A DNA stretch of 64,000 nt from Nioella aestuarii (GTDB lineage Bacteria; Pseudomonadota; Alphaproteobacteria; Rhodobacterales; Rhodobacteraceae). The stretch spans positions 7,608 to 71,607 of the forward strand of contig NZ_JBPBBA010000018.1 in the NCBI RefSeq assembly GCF_050896395.1, read 5' to 3'. Made by a program: the position numbers and the translations under genes. The notes beneath the pieces were generated by a model. That model made no database searches and was not told where the DNA came from. It saw nothing but the letters and a program-made list of their open reading frames with translations. Shown here one piece after another: positions 1-8,231 of this stretch (the first letter of the stretch is position 1; each line of letters begins with the position of its first letter).

Positions 1-871
1 CGAGGTTATCCTGATGCTGGCGCCTGAAACCAATGGCGAGGTGGCGGTCAAGGCCTGGGATGCTCTGTCCAAGGCCACGGGGCGCGACCACACCCACCTG
101 GCGCTGCCCAAGGAAGACGAAAAGATCCGCTTCCGAGATATCGCCGCACAGCCGCGCAAGATCATTTCCTCCCCCACATGGTCGGGGCTGGAAAGCGAAA
201 AGGTCTGTTACAACGCAGGCTACACCAATGTCCACGAACTGATCCCCTGGCGCACACTCACGGGACGCCAACAGCTCTATCAGGATCATCTATGGATGCG
301 GGCGTTCGGCGAAGGCTTCATGTCCTACCGGCCACCGGTTGATCTCAAGACGATCACCAAGGATGTGCAGGATGACGGCGACAGCCTGGTGCTGAACTTC
401 ATCACCCCGCACCAGAAATGGGGCATCCACTCCACCTATTCCGACAACCTCTTGATGCTGACGCTCAACAGGGGCGGGCCGGTGATCTGGATCAGCGAGA
501 ACGACGCCAAACGCGCCGGGATCGTCGATAACGACTGGGTCGAGCTTTACAACGTCAACGGGGCGCTTACGGCCCGCGCAGTGGTCAGCCAGCGCATGAA
601 GGATGGAACCACCTTCATGTATCACGCTCAGGAAAAGATTGTGAACACGCCCGGGTCCGAAAAGACCGGTCATCGCGGCGGCATCCACAACTCGGTCACG
701 CGGGCGGTGCTGAAGCCAACCCACATGATCGGTGGCTATGCCCAGCAATCCTACGGCTTCAACTACTACGGAACCGTGGGCTCGAACCGCGATGAATTCG
801 TTGTCGTCAGGAAAATGAAAAAGGTCGACTGGCTCGACCGCGAAGCGACCGCAAAGGAGGCCGCAGAATGA
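1..871 (+). CDS. narG: Respiratory nitrate reductase alpha subunit, C-terminal part (truncated by window start)
   Basis: This is the C-terminal ~290 residues of the molybdenum bis-MGD catalytic subunit that reduces nitrate to nitrite on the cytoplasmic face of the membrane. The frame is open from base 2 upstream of the first internal ATG, so the gene begins outside the window. The visible part is the molybdopterin dinucleotide-binding C-terminal domain, with family-typical stretches around LNRGGPVIWISENDAKRAGI and GGYAQQSYGFNYYG. It ends with an ATGA overlap into narH, which implies translational coupling. The gene order narG-narH-narJ-narI settles the identity. The catalytic Mo ligand and the N-terminal FeS cluster lie outside the window. 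Confidence 0.95.
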   Translation, partial: EVILMLAPETNGEVAVKAWDALSKATGRDHTHLALPKEDEKIRFRDIAAQPRKIISSPTWSGLESEKVCYNAGYTNVHELIPWRTLTGRQQLYQDHLWMRAFGEGFMSYRPPVDLKTITKDVQDDGDSLVLNFITPHQKWGIHSTYSDNLLMLTLNRGGPVIWISENDAKRAGIVDNDWVELYNVNGALTARAVVSQRMKDGTTFMYHAQEKIVNTPGSEKTGHRGGIHNSVTRAVLKPTHMIGGYAQQSYGFNYYGTVGSNRDEFVVVRKMKKVDWLDREATAKEAAE

Positions 872-2391
872 GAGTCCGTGCGCAAATCGGCATGGTGCTG
901 AACCTCGATAAATGCATCGGGTGCCACACCTGTTCCGTCACCTGCAAGAACGTGTGGACCAGCCGCGACGGCGTCGAATACGCCTGGTTCAACAACGTCG
1001 AAACCAAGCCGGGCACCGGCTACCCGACCGACTGGGAAAACCAGAAGAAGTGGAACGGCGGCTGGCAACGGACCAAGGGCGGCAGGCTGATCCCCAAACA
1101 GGGCGGCAAGTGGCGGATTCTGGCGAATATCTTCGCCAACCCGGATCTGCCCGAGATCGACGACTATTATGAACCGTTCGATTTCGACTACGACCACCTG
1201 AAATCGGCCCCGGAAATGGAGGCGTTCCCGACGGCGCGCCCCCGATCCAAGATCACCGGCGAACGGATGGAGAAGATCGAGAAAGGCCCGAACTGGGAGG
1301 AAATCCTGGGCGGCGAATTCTCGAAACGGTCCGAGGACTACAACTTCGAGGGCATCCAAAAGCAGATCTACGGGGAATACGAGAACACCTTCATGATGTA
1401 TCTCCCGCGCCTCTGCGAACACTGCCTGAACCCGGCCTGCGCCGCGTCCTGCCCCTCTGGCGCGATCTACAAGCGCGAGGAAGACGGCATCGTCCTCATT
1501 GACCAGGAAAAATGCCGGGGCTGGCGGATGTGCGTCTCTGGCTGCCCCTACAAGAAGGTCTATTACAACTGGTCCACGGGCAAATCCGAGAAATGCACGC
1601 TCTGCTATCCGCGCATTGAATCGGGCAACCCGACCGTTTGTTCGGAAACCTGCGTGGGCCGCATCCGCTACCTTGGTGTCATGCTCTATGACGCCGACAA
1701 GATCGGTGAGGCGGCGAATGTGCCGTCTGAAAAAGAGCTCTACGACGCGCAGCTCGATGTCTTCCTCGACCCCAACGACCCGGCGGTGATCGAAGCGGCC
1801 CATGCCGAGGGCATCCCGCAGGACTGGATCAAGGCGGCACAGGAGAGCCCGATCTGGAAGATGGCGATGGAGTGGAAGATCGCCTTCCCGCTGCATCCGG
1901 AATACCGGACGCTGCCGATGGTCTGGTACATCCCGCCGCTGTCGCCCATTCAGAATGCCGCTCAGGCCGGGGCGATCGGGGCCGATGGCGACATGCCGGA
2001 CGTGCGCAGCTTGCGCATCCCGCTGCGCTACCTCGCCAACATGCTGACCGCAGGCGATGAGGCCCCGGTGGCACAGGCGCTGGAACGGATGCTGGCCATG
2101 CGCGCCTATATGCGGGCCAAGACCGTGGACGGCGTGAATGATGAAGGCATTGCCGCGCGGGTGGGCCTTTCGGGGCGCGTGATCGAGGACATGTACAAGA
2201 TCATGGCCCTTGCCGATTACGAGGACCGCTTCGTCATTCCGACCACCCACCGTGAACAGGTCGAAGAGGCCTATGACCTGAAGGGCGGCTGCGGCTTCAC
2301 CGATGGCAATGGCTGTTCCACCGGCATCTCGAAGGGGTCTCTCTTCGGGGGCTCCAAGAAACCCCTGAAAATGCCCGAGGAGGTGCGCTGA
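868..2391 (+). CDS. narH: Respiratory nitrate reductase beta subunit (FeS electron-transfer subunit)
   Basis: The 507-residue iron-sulfur subunit passes electrons from the NarI haems to NarG. Four cysteine groups are visible: C16/C19/C22/C26, C183/C186/C191/C195, C216-x2-W219-x2-C222-x3-C226 and C243/C246/C258/C262. Trp219 in place of a cysteine is the known NarH signature of the [3Fe-4S] cluster. The length is normal for the family. The ATG overlaps the narG stop, and narJ starts one base after the TGA. The protein is cytoplasmic and membrane-associated in the NarGHI complex. Confidence 0.97.
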   Translation: MRVRAQIGMVLNLDKCIGCHTCSVTCKNVWTSRDGVEYAWFNNVETKPGTGYPTDWENQKKWNGGWQRTKGGRLIPKQGGKWRILANIFANPDLPEIDDYYEPFDFDYDHLKSAPEMEAFPTARPRSKITGERMEKIEKGPNWEEILGGEFSKRSEDYNFEGIQKQIYGEYENTFMMYLPRLCEHCLNPACAASCPSGAIYKREEDGIVLIDQEKCRGWRMCVSGCPYKKVYYNWSTGKSEKCTLCYPRIESGNPTVCSETCVGRIRYLGVMLYDADKIGEAANVPSEKELYDAQLDVFLDPNDPAVIEAAHAEGIPQDWIKAAQESPIWKMAMEWKIAFPLHPEYRTLPMVWYIPPLSPIQNAAQAGAIGADGDMPDVRSLRIPLRYLANMLTAGDEAPVAQALERMLAMRAYMRAKTVDGVNDEGIAARVGLSGRVIEDMYKIMALADYEDRFVIPTTHREQVEEAYDLKGGCGFTDGNGCSTGISKGSLFGGSKKPLKMPEEVR

Positions 2392-2392
2392 C

Positions 2393-3097
2393 ATGGACCG
2401 GACCCTGAAAGCCCTGTCACTGATCCTGAGCTACCCGACCGAGGAGCTGCAGCAGGCCATGCCCGAAATCGCGGGCGTCCTGATCGCGGAACCCGGCCTG
2501 ACGGCGGTGGCACGGCGCGCGCTGAGCCCGCTGCTGGAAGAGCTGGAGATGCTCGATATCTACGAGTTGCAGGAACGCTACGTGATGCTCTTCGACCGCT
2601 CGCGGACGCTGTCGCTCAACCTCTTCGAACATGTCCATGGCGAAAGCCGGGACCGGGGCGGCGCGATGGTCAGCCTGATCGAAACCTATCGGGAGGGCGG
2701 GTTCGACCCCGCCACCTCGGAACTGCCCGACCACCTGCCGGTGCTTCTGGAATTCCTGTCCACGCGACCCTTCGGCGAGGCGCAGGATACCTTGGCGGAC
2801 GCGGCGCATATCCTTGAGGCGCTTTCCGCCCGGCTGGTCCGGCGGGAAAGCAACTATGCCGCCGCGTTCGCCGCCCTTTTGCAGCTGGCAGATGTCAAAG
2901 CAGATCAGAAGGCCGTGGCCGAGCTGCTGGAACAGCCCGATGCGGACCCCGAAGATCTCGAAGCGCTGGATCAGGTCTGGGAGGAGAGCGAAGTGCTTTT
3001 CGGCCCCGACCCAAATGCAGGCTGTCCGCAGGTGCGCGGCATGCTGGCCCGCATGGATGAACCGATCAATCCCGCCCCCGGCGTGGCCGCCGAATAA
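2393..3097 (+). CDS. narJ: Nitrate reductase molybdenum cofactor assembly chaperone
   Basis: This 234-residue, mostly helical acidic protein matches the NarJ/TorD-type chaperones, which bind apo-NarG and allow cofactor insertion before the complex docks on NarI. It has the NarJ core region ELQERYVMLFDRSRTLSLNLFEHV near residues 59-82, with the conserved FDR and HVHGESRDRG segments. It is not part of the mature enzyme. The start lies one base after the narH stop and narI follows 11 bases later, as expected for one narGHJI transcript. Identification rests on order, length and this core motif. Confidence 0.94.
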   Translation: MDRTLKALSLILSYPTEELQQAMPEIAGVLIAEPGLTAVARRALSPLLEELEMLDIYELQERYVMLFDRSRTLSLNLFEHVHGESRDRGGAMVSLIETYREGGFDPATSELPDHLPVLLEFLSTRPFGEAQDTLADAAHILEALSARLVRRESNYAAAFAALLQLADVKADQKAVAELLEQPDADPEDLEALDQVWEESEVLFGPDPNAGCPQVRGMLARMDEPINPAPGVAAE

Positions 3098-3108
3098 AGG
3101 AGGCTCAG

Positions 3109-3816
3109 ATGCACAATTTTCTCTTCGGGATATACCCCTATATCGCCCTCGCGGTGATGATCTTCGGGTCCATCGCGCGCTATGATCGGGATCCGTTCAC
3201 CTGGAAAAGCTCCTCCTCGCAGCTTCTCAGACGCAAGCAACTGGTGATCGGTTCGATCCTTTTCCATATCGGCGTTCTGGTGATCTTTGTGGGCCACCTC
3301 GTCGGCCTGCTGACGCCGATTTGGATCTTCGACGCCTTAGGCATCAGCCACGGGGCCAAGCAGGTGCTGGCCGTTGTCGCTGGCGGCATCGCGGGCGTCA
3401 TGGCACTGGTGGGCGGCGGCATGCTGTTTCACCGCCGCTGGACCGATCCGCGCATCAAGGCCACGTCGAGCTTTGCCGACACCGCCATTCTGGCGCTTCT
3501 GCTGGCGCAACTGATCTTGGGGCTGGGAACGATCTTCGTTTCGCTCCAGCATCTCGACGGGCATGAAATGACGCTGTTCATGGCCTGGGCGCAGGGGATC
3601 TTCACCTTCCAGTCCGGCGCCGCGGATCACATCGCGGGGGCCGCACTGATCTTCAAACTGCACCTCTTCTTGGGTCTGACAATCTTCCTCGTCTTCCCCT
3701 TCACGCGGCTTGTGCACATCCTGTCCGGCATTGCGGCCCCGTTCCGCTATCTGTTCACCCGCCCCGGGTATCAGATCGTCCGGTCGCGCCGCCGTGCCAC
3801 GAACCGGGCGGACTGA
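3109..3816 (+). CDS. narI: Respiratory nitrate reductase gamma subunit (cytochrome b, quinol oxidase)
   Basis: This 235-residue integral membrane protein has five predicted hydrophobic segments and starts with the family-typical N-terminus MHNFLFGIYPYIALAVMIFG. NarI oxidises quinol at the periplasmic side and carries two b haems ligated by histidines in transmembrane helices; histidines lie in helix 2 (FHIGVLVIFVGH) and in the late helices (KLHLFLG, TRLVHIL). A Shine-Dalgarno sequence (AAAGGAGG) precedes the ATG. The next gene starts 3 bases after the stop, so the operon appears to continue. Confidence 0.96.
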   Translation: MHNFLFGIYPYIALAVMIFGSIARYDRDPFTWKSSSSQLLRRKQLVIGSILFHIGVLVIFVGHLVGLLTPIWIFDALGISHGAKQVLAVVAGGIAGVMALVGGGMLFHRRWTDPRIKATSSFADTAILALLLAQLILGLGTIFVSLQHLDGHEMTLFMAWAQGIFTFQSGAADHIAGAALIFKLHLFLGLTIFLVFPFTRLVHILSGIAAPFRYLFTRPGYQIVRSRRRATNRAD

Positions 3817-3819
3817 GCC

Positions 3820-4620
3820 ATGAGTAACGCCCTGTTCCCCGACCTGACCGTCAACGGTGAACCCGTGCCACAGGCGGTCATCGCCGCTGAAGCGCAACAT
3901 CACTACGCGCCCAAGGACAAGCCCGGCATCGCCTGGCGCAAGGCCGCCAATGCCGTCGCCATGCGCAGCCTGCTGCTGCAGGAGGCCCGCCGCCGTGGTC
4001 TGACGCCCAAAGCGCAAGAGATCGGGCCGGGGCGGTTTGAAACAGAAGAGGAGGCCCTGATCAGGGGCCTTCTCGACCAAGCGATCCGCGTCGAGGCCCC
4101 GAGCAAGGACGCCATCCGCGCAGAATACGACCGCGATCCCGGACGGTTCCGCGCGCCGCCCCTTTGGGAGGTGTCTCACATCCTCATCGCCTGCGACCCG
4201 CGCGACCCTGAATCTCGCGAAAAGGCAGAGGTCCGGGCGTGTGAGCTTGCCGACAAAGCGCTGCAAGCACCGAATCGTTTTACGCAGTTGGCCTCCGAAA
4301 CCAGCGATTGCAGATCACGCGCAACCGGCGGCGTACTTGGCCAGCTTTGTCCCGGTGATACCGTGCCGGAATTCGAGGCTGCCTTGCACAAGCTTTCCGA
4401 AGGGGAGGTCACAGCAAGGCCCGTTCTGACCCGCCATGGCTGGCACGTCATCCGCATGGATGCGCTGGCCGAGGGCGCGGTGCTGCCCTTCGAAGCGGTC
4501 AAACCCCGCATCGCAGACGCGCTGGAGAGAACGGCGTGGGCACGGGCGGCCAGAGAATTCGTCGCCACGCTGATCGAACAGGCTGACATTACCGGCGCCG
4601 ATCTGTCTCGCCCGATCTGA
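3820..4620 (+). CDS. Parvulin-type peptidyl-prolyl isomerase (PpiC/NifM-like)
   Basis: The protein has 266 residues. The C-terminal half (about 110-225) is a PpiC rotamase domain with VSHILIA, the GGVLGQL core, VPEFEAAL and TRHGWHVIRMD, in family order. The N-terminal half resembles the helical SurA/NifM region. There is no signal peptide, so it probably acts in the cytoplasm. It starts 3 bases after narI. Parvulins in this position are common in nar operons of Rhodobacteraceae and Paracoccus and are thought to help mature the nitrate reductase, as NifM does for nitrogenase; that role is inference here. Confidence 0.85.
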   Translation: MSNALFPDLTVNGEPVPQAVIAAEAQHHYAPKDKPGIAWRKAANAVAMRSLLLQEARRRGLTPKAQEIGPGRFETEEEALIRGLLDQAIRVEAPSKDAIRAEYDRDPGRFRAPPLWEVSHILIACDPRDPESREKAEVRACELADKALQAPNRFTQLASETSDCRSRATGGVLGQLCPGDTVPEFEAALHKLSEGEVTARPVLTRHGWHVIRMDALAEGAVLPFEAVKPRIADALERTAWARAAREFVATLIEQADITGADLSRPI

Positions 4621-4634
4621 GGATCCATCCCGCC

Positions 4635-5252
4635 ATGATGTCAGACCTTTTCAACCGCAACCGGGCCTGGGCCGCCAACCAGACCACCCGCGATCCCGGT
4701 TTCTTCAACCGGCTCGTGCAGCAACAGGCGCCGGAGTTCTTTTGGATCGGCTGTTCCGACAGCCGGGTGCCTGCGAATGTGGTGGCCGGGCTCGATCCCG
4801 GTGAGGTTTTCGTTCATCGCAACGTCGCCAATGTCGTGCACTCGTCTGACATGAACCTGCTTTCTGCGCTGGAGTTTGCTGTCGAGGCATTGAAGGTGCG
4901 CGAAATCATCGTGTGTGGCCATTACGGTTGCGGCGGTGTCAAGGCCGCGACCGAAGAAAACCTGCCGCACGGGCTGGCCGATCATTGGCTAGAACCGATC
5001 CGACGGCTGGCCCGCGCTTGTGCCGTCGATCTGGCACATTGTGCTGATATGGAAGCTCGACGCGACCGGCTGGCCGAACTGAACGTGATCGAGGGTGTGC
5101 GCCGTGTGGCAGAAACCCCGATCCTGCAACGGGCCTGGGGGCGCAAAGCCAACCTTCGCGTCCATGGGCTGATTTACGGGCTGAAGGACGGTCGACTTGG
5201 TGATCTGGATTGCACCATCGGGCCGGGCCACTTCCAAAAGAGTGGAACCTAA
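4635..5252 (+). CDS. can: Beta-class carbonic anhydrase
   Basis: A 205-residue zinc enzyme interconverting CO2 and bicarbonate in the cytoplasm. The zinc ligands C40, H96 and C99, and the D42-R44 dyad, lie in CSDSRVP and HYGCGG. Length and layout fit the bacterial Can/CynT type. Two adjacent ATGs (4635 and 4638) are possible starts; the second gives the more typical MSDLF N-terminus. It follows the isomerase by 14 bases on the same strand and is probably co-transcribed with the nar genes, perhaps handling bicarbonate and pH during denitrification. Confidence 0.93.
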   Translation: MMSDLFNRNRAWAANQTTRDPGFFNRLVQQQAPEFFWIGCSDSRVPANVVAGLDPGEVFVHRNVANVVHSSDMNLLSALEFAVEALKVREIIVCGHYGCGGVKAATEENLPHGLADHWLEPIRRLARACAVDLAHCADMEARRDRLAELNVIEGVRRVAETPILQRAWGRKANLRVHGLIYGLKDGRLGDLDCTIGPGHFQKSGT

Positions 5253-5292
5253 GATGCCCCCTGACACAACAAATAGAACTGAGGATCCCTCA

Positions 5293-5844
5293 ATGAACAT
5301 TGCCTACACTTTGGCCCCCGGACGCGGCGATACCGATCTGGTTCTAAATACAGTAGCCGACCAGTTGATCACCCGTGGATACAAGCCCTGCGGAACCGTC
5401 CAGATCAACACTGAACGGTCGGATGCCGGACCATGCGATATGGATGTGAAAGTGTTACCAGACGGACCAGCAATTCGCATTTCCCAGACCCTTGGTCGAG
5501 CTTCCCGAGGATGTCGCCTAGATCCAAACGCCCTAGAGAAGGCCGTAGGTCTTGTGACCGGACACTTCGCATCCGGTGCCGACTGCCTGATCATCAACAA
5601 GTTCGGCAAGCATGAAGCCGAAGGGCGCGGCTTCCGACAGATCATCGCCGAGGCGGTCATGAAAGAGACGCCCGTCTTAGTCGGTCTCAACATTCTCAAC
5701 GCGCAAGCATTCATGGAATTCTCCGAAGGCTTGGGCGAGGAATTGCCGCCCAGGGTGGATAGCCTGTGCGACTGGCTCGAAACACGAATACGTTCTTTCT
5801 CCGGTGAAGCGGACCGCCGCTACGCACAGGAATATCGAGGATAA
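5293..5844 (+). CDS. DUF2478 family protein (molybdenum-associated)
   Basis: This 183-residue protein has the DUF2478 layout: an N-terminal APGRGDTDLVLNTVADQL loop resembling a degenerate nucleotide-binding loop, a central NKFGKHEAEGRG motif and a conserved C-terminal VPVLVGL-like strand (TPVLVGLN). DUF2478 genes usually sit beside molybdate transport or molybdoenzyme genes, which fits a position 40 bases behind a nitrate reductase operon. The ATG at 5293 is preferred over an upstream start at 5197 that would overlap the carbonic anhydrase gene. The loop lacks the GK[ST] of a true P-loop, so ATP hydrolysis is doubtful. Biochemical function is unknown. Confidence 0.8.
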   Translation: MNIAYTLAPGRGDTDLVLNTVADQLITRGYKPCGTVQINTERSDAGPCDMDVKVLPDGPAIRISQTLGRASRGCRLDPNALEKAVGLVTGHFASGADCLIINKFGKHEAEGRGFRQIIAEAVMKETPVLVGLNILNAQAFMEFSEGLGEELPPRVDSLCDWLETRIRSFSGEADRRYAQEYRG

Positions 5845-6150
5845 GACTGGTATCGACGCTAACCAGGCCTGAGGAAATGGTCACGAACCATCGACAAGTT
5901 GAGATGCTCGTCGGTGAGAGATACTGCCATTGAACGGCGAATGGCTGCTCTTCAATAAGCACGTCTGGCTGAGAACCATCGCAATTCGGCCCTTTTCAAT
6001 TTTTCCGTCGACAGCAAGCTGCGCACAGCTGCCGTTGGTCGGCGACGCAGCGAATGACCGCTCCCCGCCCGATTCGCGCAAGCGTCGCTTCCGGCCCATT
6101 GCGGATATCCGTAAGATTTTCAGGACATGTCCGCTTTGCAGAAGCGCAAC
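5845..6150. repeat. Non-coding gap with dispersed repeat-like sequence
   Basis: No convincing gene is present. The segment around 6021-6058 (CTGCCGTTGG... then GCAGCGAATGAC) is related to 9606-9634 (CTGCCATTCGTTGG... then GCAGCGAATGGC). The gap therefore looks like one copy of a dispersed intergenic repeat family. The gap separates the plus-strand nar group from the minus-strand metal exporter gene, with which it converges. Short reading frames here are read through the repeat. Confidence 0.45.
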
Positions 6151-7470
6151 CTAAAGCTGTTCGTTCCAACGCGGGTGTGCATCATCAATGATGAACCCGT
6201 GGGCATGCTTCCTGTGCCCTCGAAGGTGCGGGTGGTCGAGCGGTAGATTGTTGTGGGTATGTTCCACGATTTCCGGATCTTCGCTCGGCCAAAGACAAAG
6301 CGCAGCTACTATTCCGACCGTCGCCAAGCTTGCCAACACGACCAGAGCAGGAAGCAAACCGAACGTGGTCATGAGCCATCCTGACAGCGGGTATGTCACC
6401 AACCAACAGGCGTGCGACAAGGCGAACTGAGCAGCGAAGATGGCCGGTCTGTCCTCAGCATGAGCTGAGCGGCGCAGTAGGCGGCCAGACGGCGTCTGGA
6501 CCGTCGAGTAGCCAATGCCCACAACCAGCCACACGAACAGTAGTAGCGGCCAGCTCAGCCCGACCATAAGGGTCGCCGCCGCGATCCCAAGGAGTGCTGC
6601 AACCATCGCCCACGCGCCAGCGACCATCACTGGCCTGTCCTTGACGTGATCCAGCACGCGCGGCAAGAGAAGCGCCGCGATCATACTGCCCGCCCCGAAG
6701 GCAAACATCGTCCATGCCAAGGCGCTTTCGCCCAAGCCAAGCTCTGCCCGCACCAGAACGACCGAATTCACGAGCACCATTGCACCCGCGCTTGAGACCG
6801 CAAGGTTGAGGCCAAGAAGCCCGCGTAGACGTGGAGTGGCGAGGTAGATACGGATGCCCCTCGTGGTGCGGTCATAGATGCCGCGCGGTTCCGATGCCTT
6901 TGGGCTTGGGAGGAAAACCGAAACCACGAGCAGGGCAGAGGCCGCAAAGCCAACCGCTGTTGCAAGAAAGAGGTTATTGAAGGTCATTACCGCAAGCAGG
7001 AGCGCGGCGAGTGTCGGGCTGATGATGTTTTCAAGATCATAGGCGAGCCGCGAGAGCGACAGGGCGCGGGTGTAGCGGCCCTCGTCTGGCAACACGTCGG
7101 GGATCGTGGCTTGAAACGTCGGTGTGAAGGCAGCAGACGCGGATTGCAGCAGGAAGATCAGCACGTAGACCTGCCAGACTTCGGTAACAAACGGCAGACA
7201 AAGCGCAACCGCCCCGCGCACCAGATCAAGGGCCACCAGCAGAACGCGGCGGTTCACCCGGTCTGCGAAAGCCCCAGCAACGGGTGCAATGCCGACATAA
7301 GCCACCATCTTGATGGTGAACACGGTCCCCAACACCATGGCCGCGCCGTCGCCAGCCAGGTCGTAGGCAAGGAGCCCAAGCGCGACAGTGGCGAGCCCGG
7401 TCCCCAATAGCGCGACAACCTGCGCCAGAAACAGGTGGCGATAGGTGCGATCGGATAGAATGTCGAACAT
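6151..7470 (-). CDS. MFS metal exporter with His-rich tail (NreB/NrsD-like, probable nickel efflux)
   Basis: A 439-residue major facilitator with 12 predicted membrane segments and a conserved early loop (AGAFADRVNRRVLL, the MFS A-motif). The last ~35 residues are cytoplasmic and His-rich (HTHNNL, DHPHLRGHRKHAH), a feature of the NreB/NrsD nickel exporters. It lies 8 bases downstream of a CsoR/RcnR-family metal sensor gene on the same strand, so the two form an operon. Neighbouring HupE-type nickel transport genes point the same way. Nickel or cobalt is inferred; the sequence does not fix the metal. Confidence 0.82.
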   Translation of the reverse strand: MFDILSDRTYRHLFLAQVVALLGTGLATVALGLLAYDLAGDGAAMVLGTVFTIKMVAYVGIAPVAGAFADRVNRRVLLVALDLVRGAVALCLPFVTEVWQVYVLIFLLQSASAAFTPTFQATIPDVLPDEGRYTRALSLSRLAYDLENIISPTLAALLLAVMTFNNLFLATAVGFAASALLVVSVFLPSPKASEPRGIYDRTTRGIRIYLATPRLRGLLGLNLAVSSAGAMVLVNSVVLVRAELGLGESALAWTMFAFGAGSMIAALLLPRVLDHVKDRPVMVAGAWAMVAALLGIAAATLMVGLSWPLLLFVWLVVGIGYSTVQTPSGRLLRRSAHAEDRPAIFAAQFALSHACWLVTYPLSGWLMTTFGLLPALVVLASLATVGIVAALCLWPSEDPEIVEHTHNNLPLDHPHLRGHRKHAHGFIIDDAHPRWNEQL

Positions 7471-7478
7471 GTTTGTCC

Positions 7479-7736
7479 TCAGAGGTAGCGAGAGATCGCC
7501 TTCAATTCTGACTTGTCATGGTCATCGCCAGCGTCGAGACAGTTATCCATGTGGTCATGGATAAAAGCCTGCTTCGCGTTCCGGATGGCGCTTTCCACGG
7601 CCTGTAGCTGCTGTGCGACTTCGAGGCAGGGCCGCCCTTCCTCGATCATTGCAATAACGGAGTGCAAGTGCCCATCGGCGCGTTTCAGCCGGGATATGAC
7701 CCTGGGATGGCTTGCATGGGTATGGGGCTTTGTCAT
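7479..7736 (-). CDS. CsoR/RcnR-family metal-sensing repressor (InrS-like ligand set)
   Basis: An 85-residue all-helical repressor of the CsoR/RcnR/FrmR family. The expected metal ligands are visible as C37, H62 and C66, the Cys-His-Cys set of CsoR and InrS rather than the Cys-His-His set of RcnR. A His-rich N-terminus (H5, H7, H10) could supply a further ligand, as in nickel sensors. It precedes the MFS exporter by 8 bases and faces a divergent His-rich protein and hupE. A GC-tract palindrome sits just upstream (7750-7762). It is expected to release DNA on binding Ni, Co or Cu; nickel fits the neighbours best. Confidence 0.88.
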   Translation of the reverse strand: MTKPHTHASHPRVISRLKRADGHLHSVIAMIEEGRPCLEVAQQLQAVESAIRNAKQAFIHDHMDNCLDAGDDHDKSELKAISRYL

Positions 7737-7749
7737 ATGAAATGGCTAA

Positions 7750-7762
7750 CCTCCCCGGGAGG
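7750..7762. promoter_or_regulatory. Candidate operator of the metal sensor (GC-tract palindrome)
   Basis: The 13-base palindrome CCTCCC-C-GGGAGG lies 14 bases upstream of the sensor ATG, in the 77-base gap between the two divergent transcripts. CsoR/RcnR-family repressors bind G/C tracts flanked by inverted sequences, so one bound tetramer here could control both directions. The G-rich strand could also contribute a weak ribosome site for the sensor gene. Confidence 0.5.
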
Positions 7763-7813
7763 ATGGTGCAAGACACCGCATAACGGCATGGGCAGGATGG
7801 AGCGGGTGACCAG

Positions 7814-8176
7814 ATGAGGTGCGGAAAGGCAATATTGCACGGCATGCGCCGCGCGCTGTTTGTCTTGTCGTGTTTCGCGCTCATCGCCTGGAACGTCACG
7901 CCCACCTCATCCCATGCCCCGACGGTCATCCAAACCTTGCAAGAACATGCGGAAATGGTCGCGACACACGGGCATTCTCATGGGCTTGAAGAAGACCTGA
8001 TGTGGGCGCTGCACGGGCATAGCCATGACACAGCAGATCACGACCATTCACAAGCTGTTCTCATGCCCTCCCGCGTGAACCAATCCCACACTGAAGCCGG
8101 TTCGGTATGGCGCATTCTTGCGTCCTTGGATTGGCAATCCCCGCATTTCCGATTGGAACGTCCTCCACGCGTGTGA
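7814..8176 (+). CDS. Small exported His-rich protein
   Basis: A 120-residue protein with a basic start and a hydrophobic stretch (RRALFVLSCFALIAW, about 12-26) followed by a likely cleavage region (TSSHA). The mature part contains two GHSH clusters and DHDHS, suggesting periplasmic metal binding. It is divergent from the metal sensor and starts 50 bases beyond the palindrome at 7750. It may be the first gene of the hupE transcript. A second ATG at 7844 would give a more compact signal peptide. No specific family is recognised. Confidence 0.6.
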   Translation: MRCGKAILHGMRRALFVLSCFALIAWNVTPTSSHAPTVIQTLQEHAEMVATHGHSHGLEEDLMWALHGHSHDTADHDHSQAVLMPSRVNQSHTEAGSVWRILASLDWQSPHFRLERPPRV

Positions 8177-8231
8177 TGCCGCCTCAAAGGGCTTTCATTC
8201 ACACGATCACGGACAATCCAAGGAGCAAACC

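Noticed and set aside
766..2394. 542-aa frame on the minus strand across narH
   Set aside because: It is antisense to a complete narH with all FeS motifs; the long frame is a by-product of high G+C codon bias.
5930..6154. 74-aa frame in the gap after the nar group
   Set aside because: It reads through repeat sequence shared with other gaps, has no ribosome site and overlaps the end of the MFS gene.
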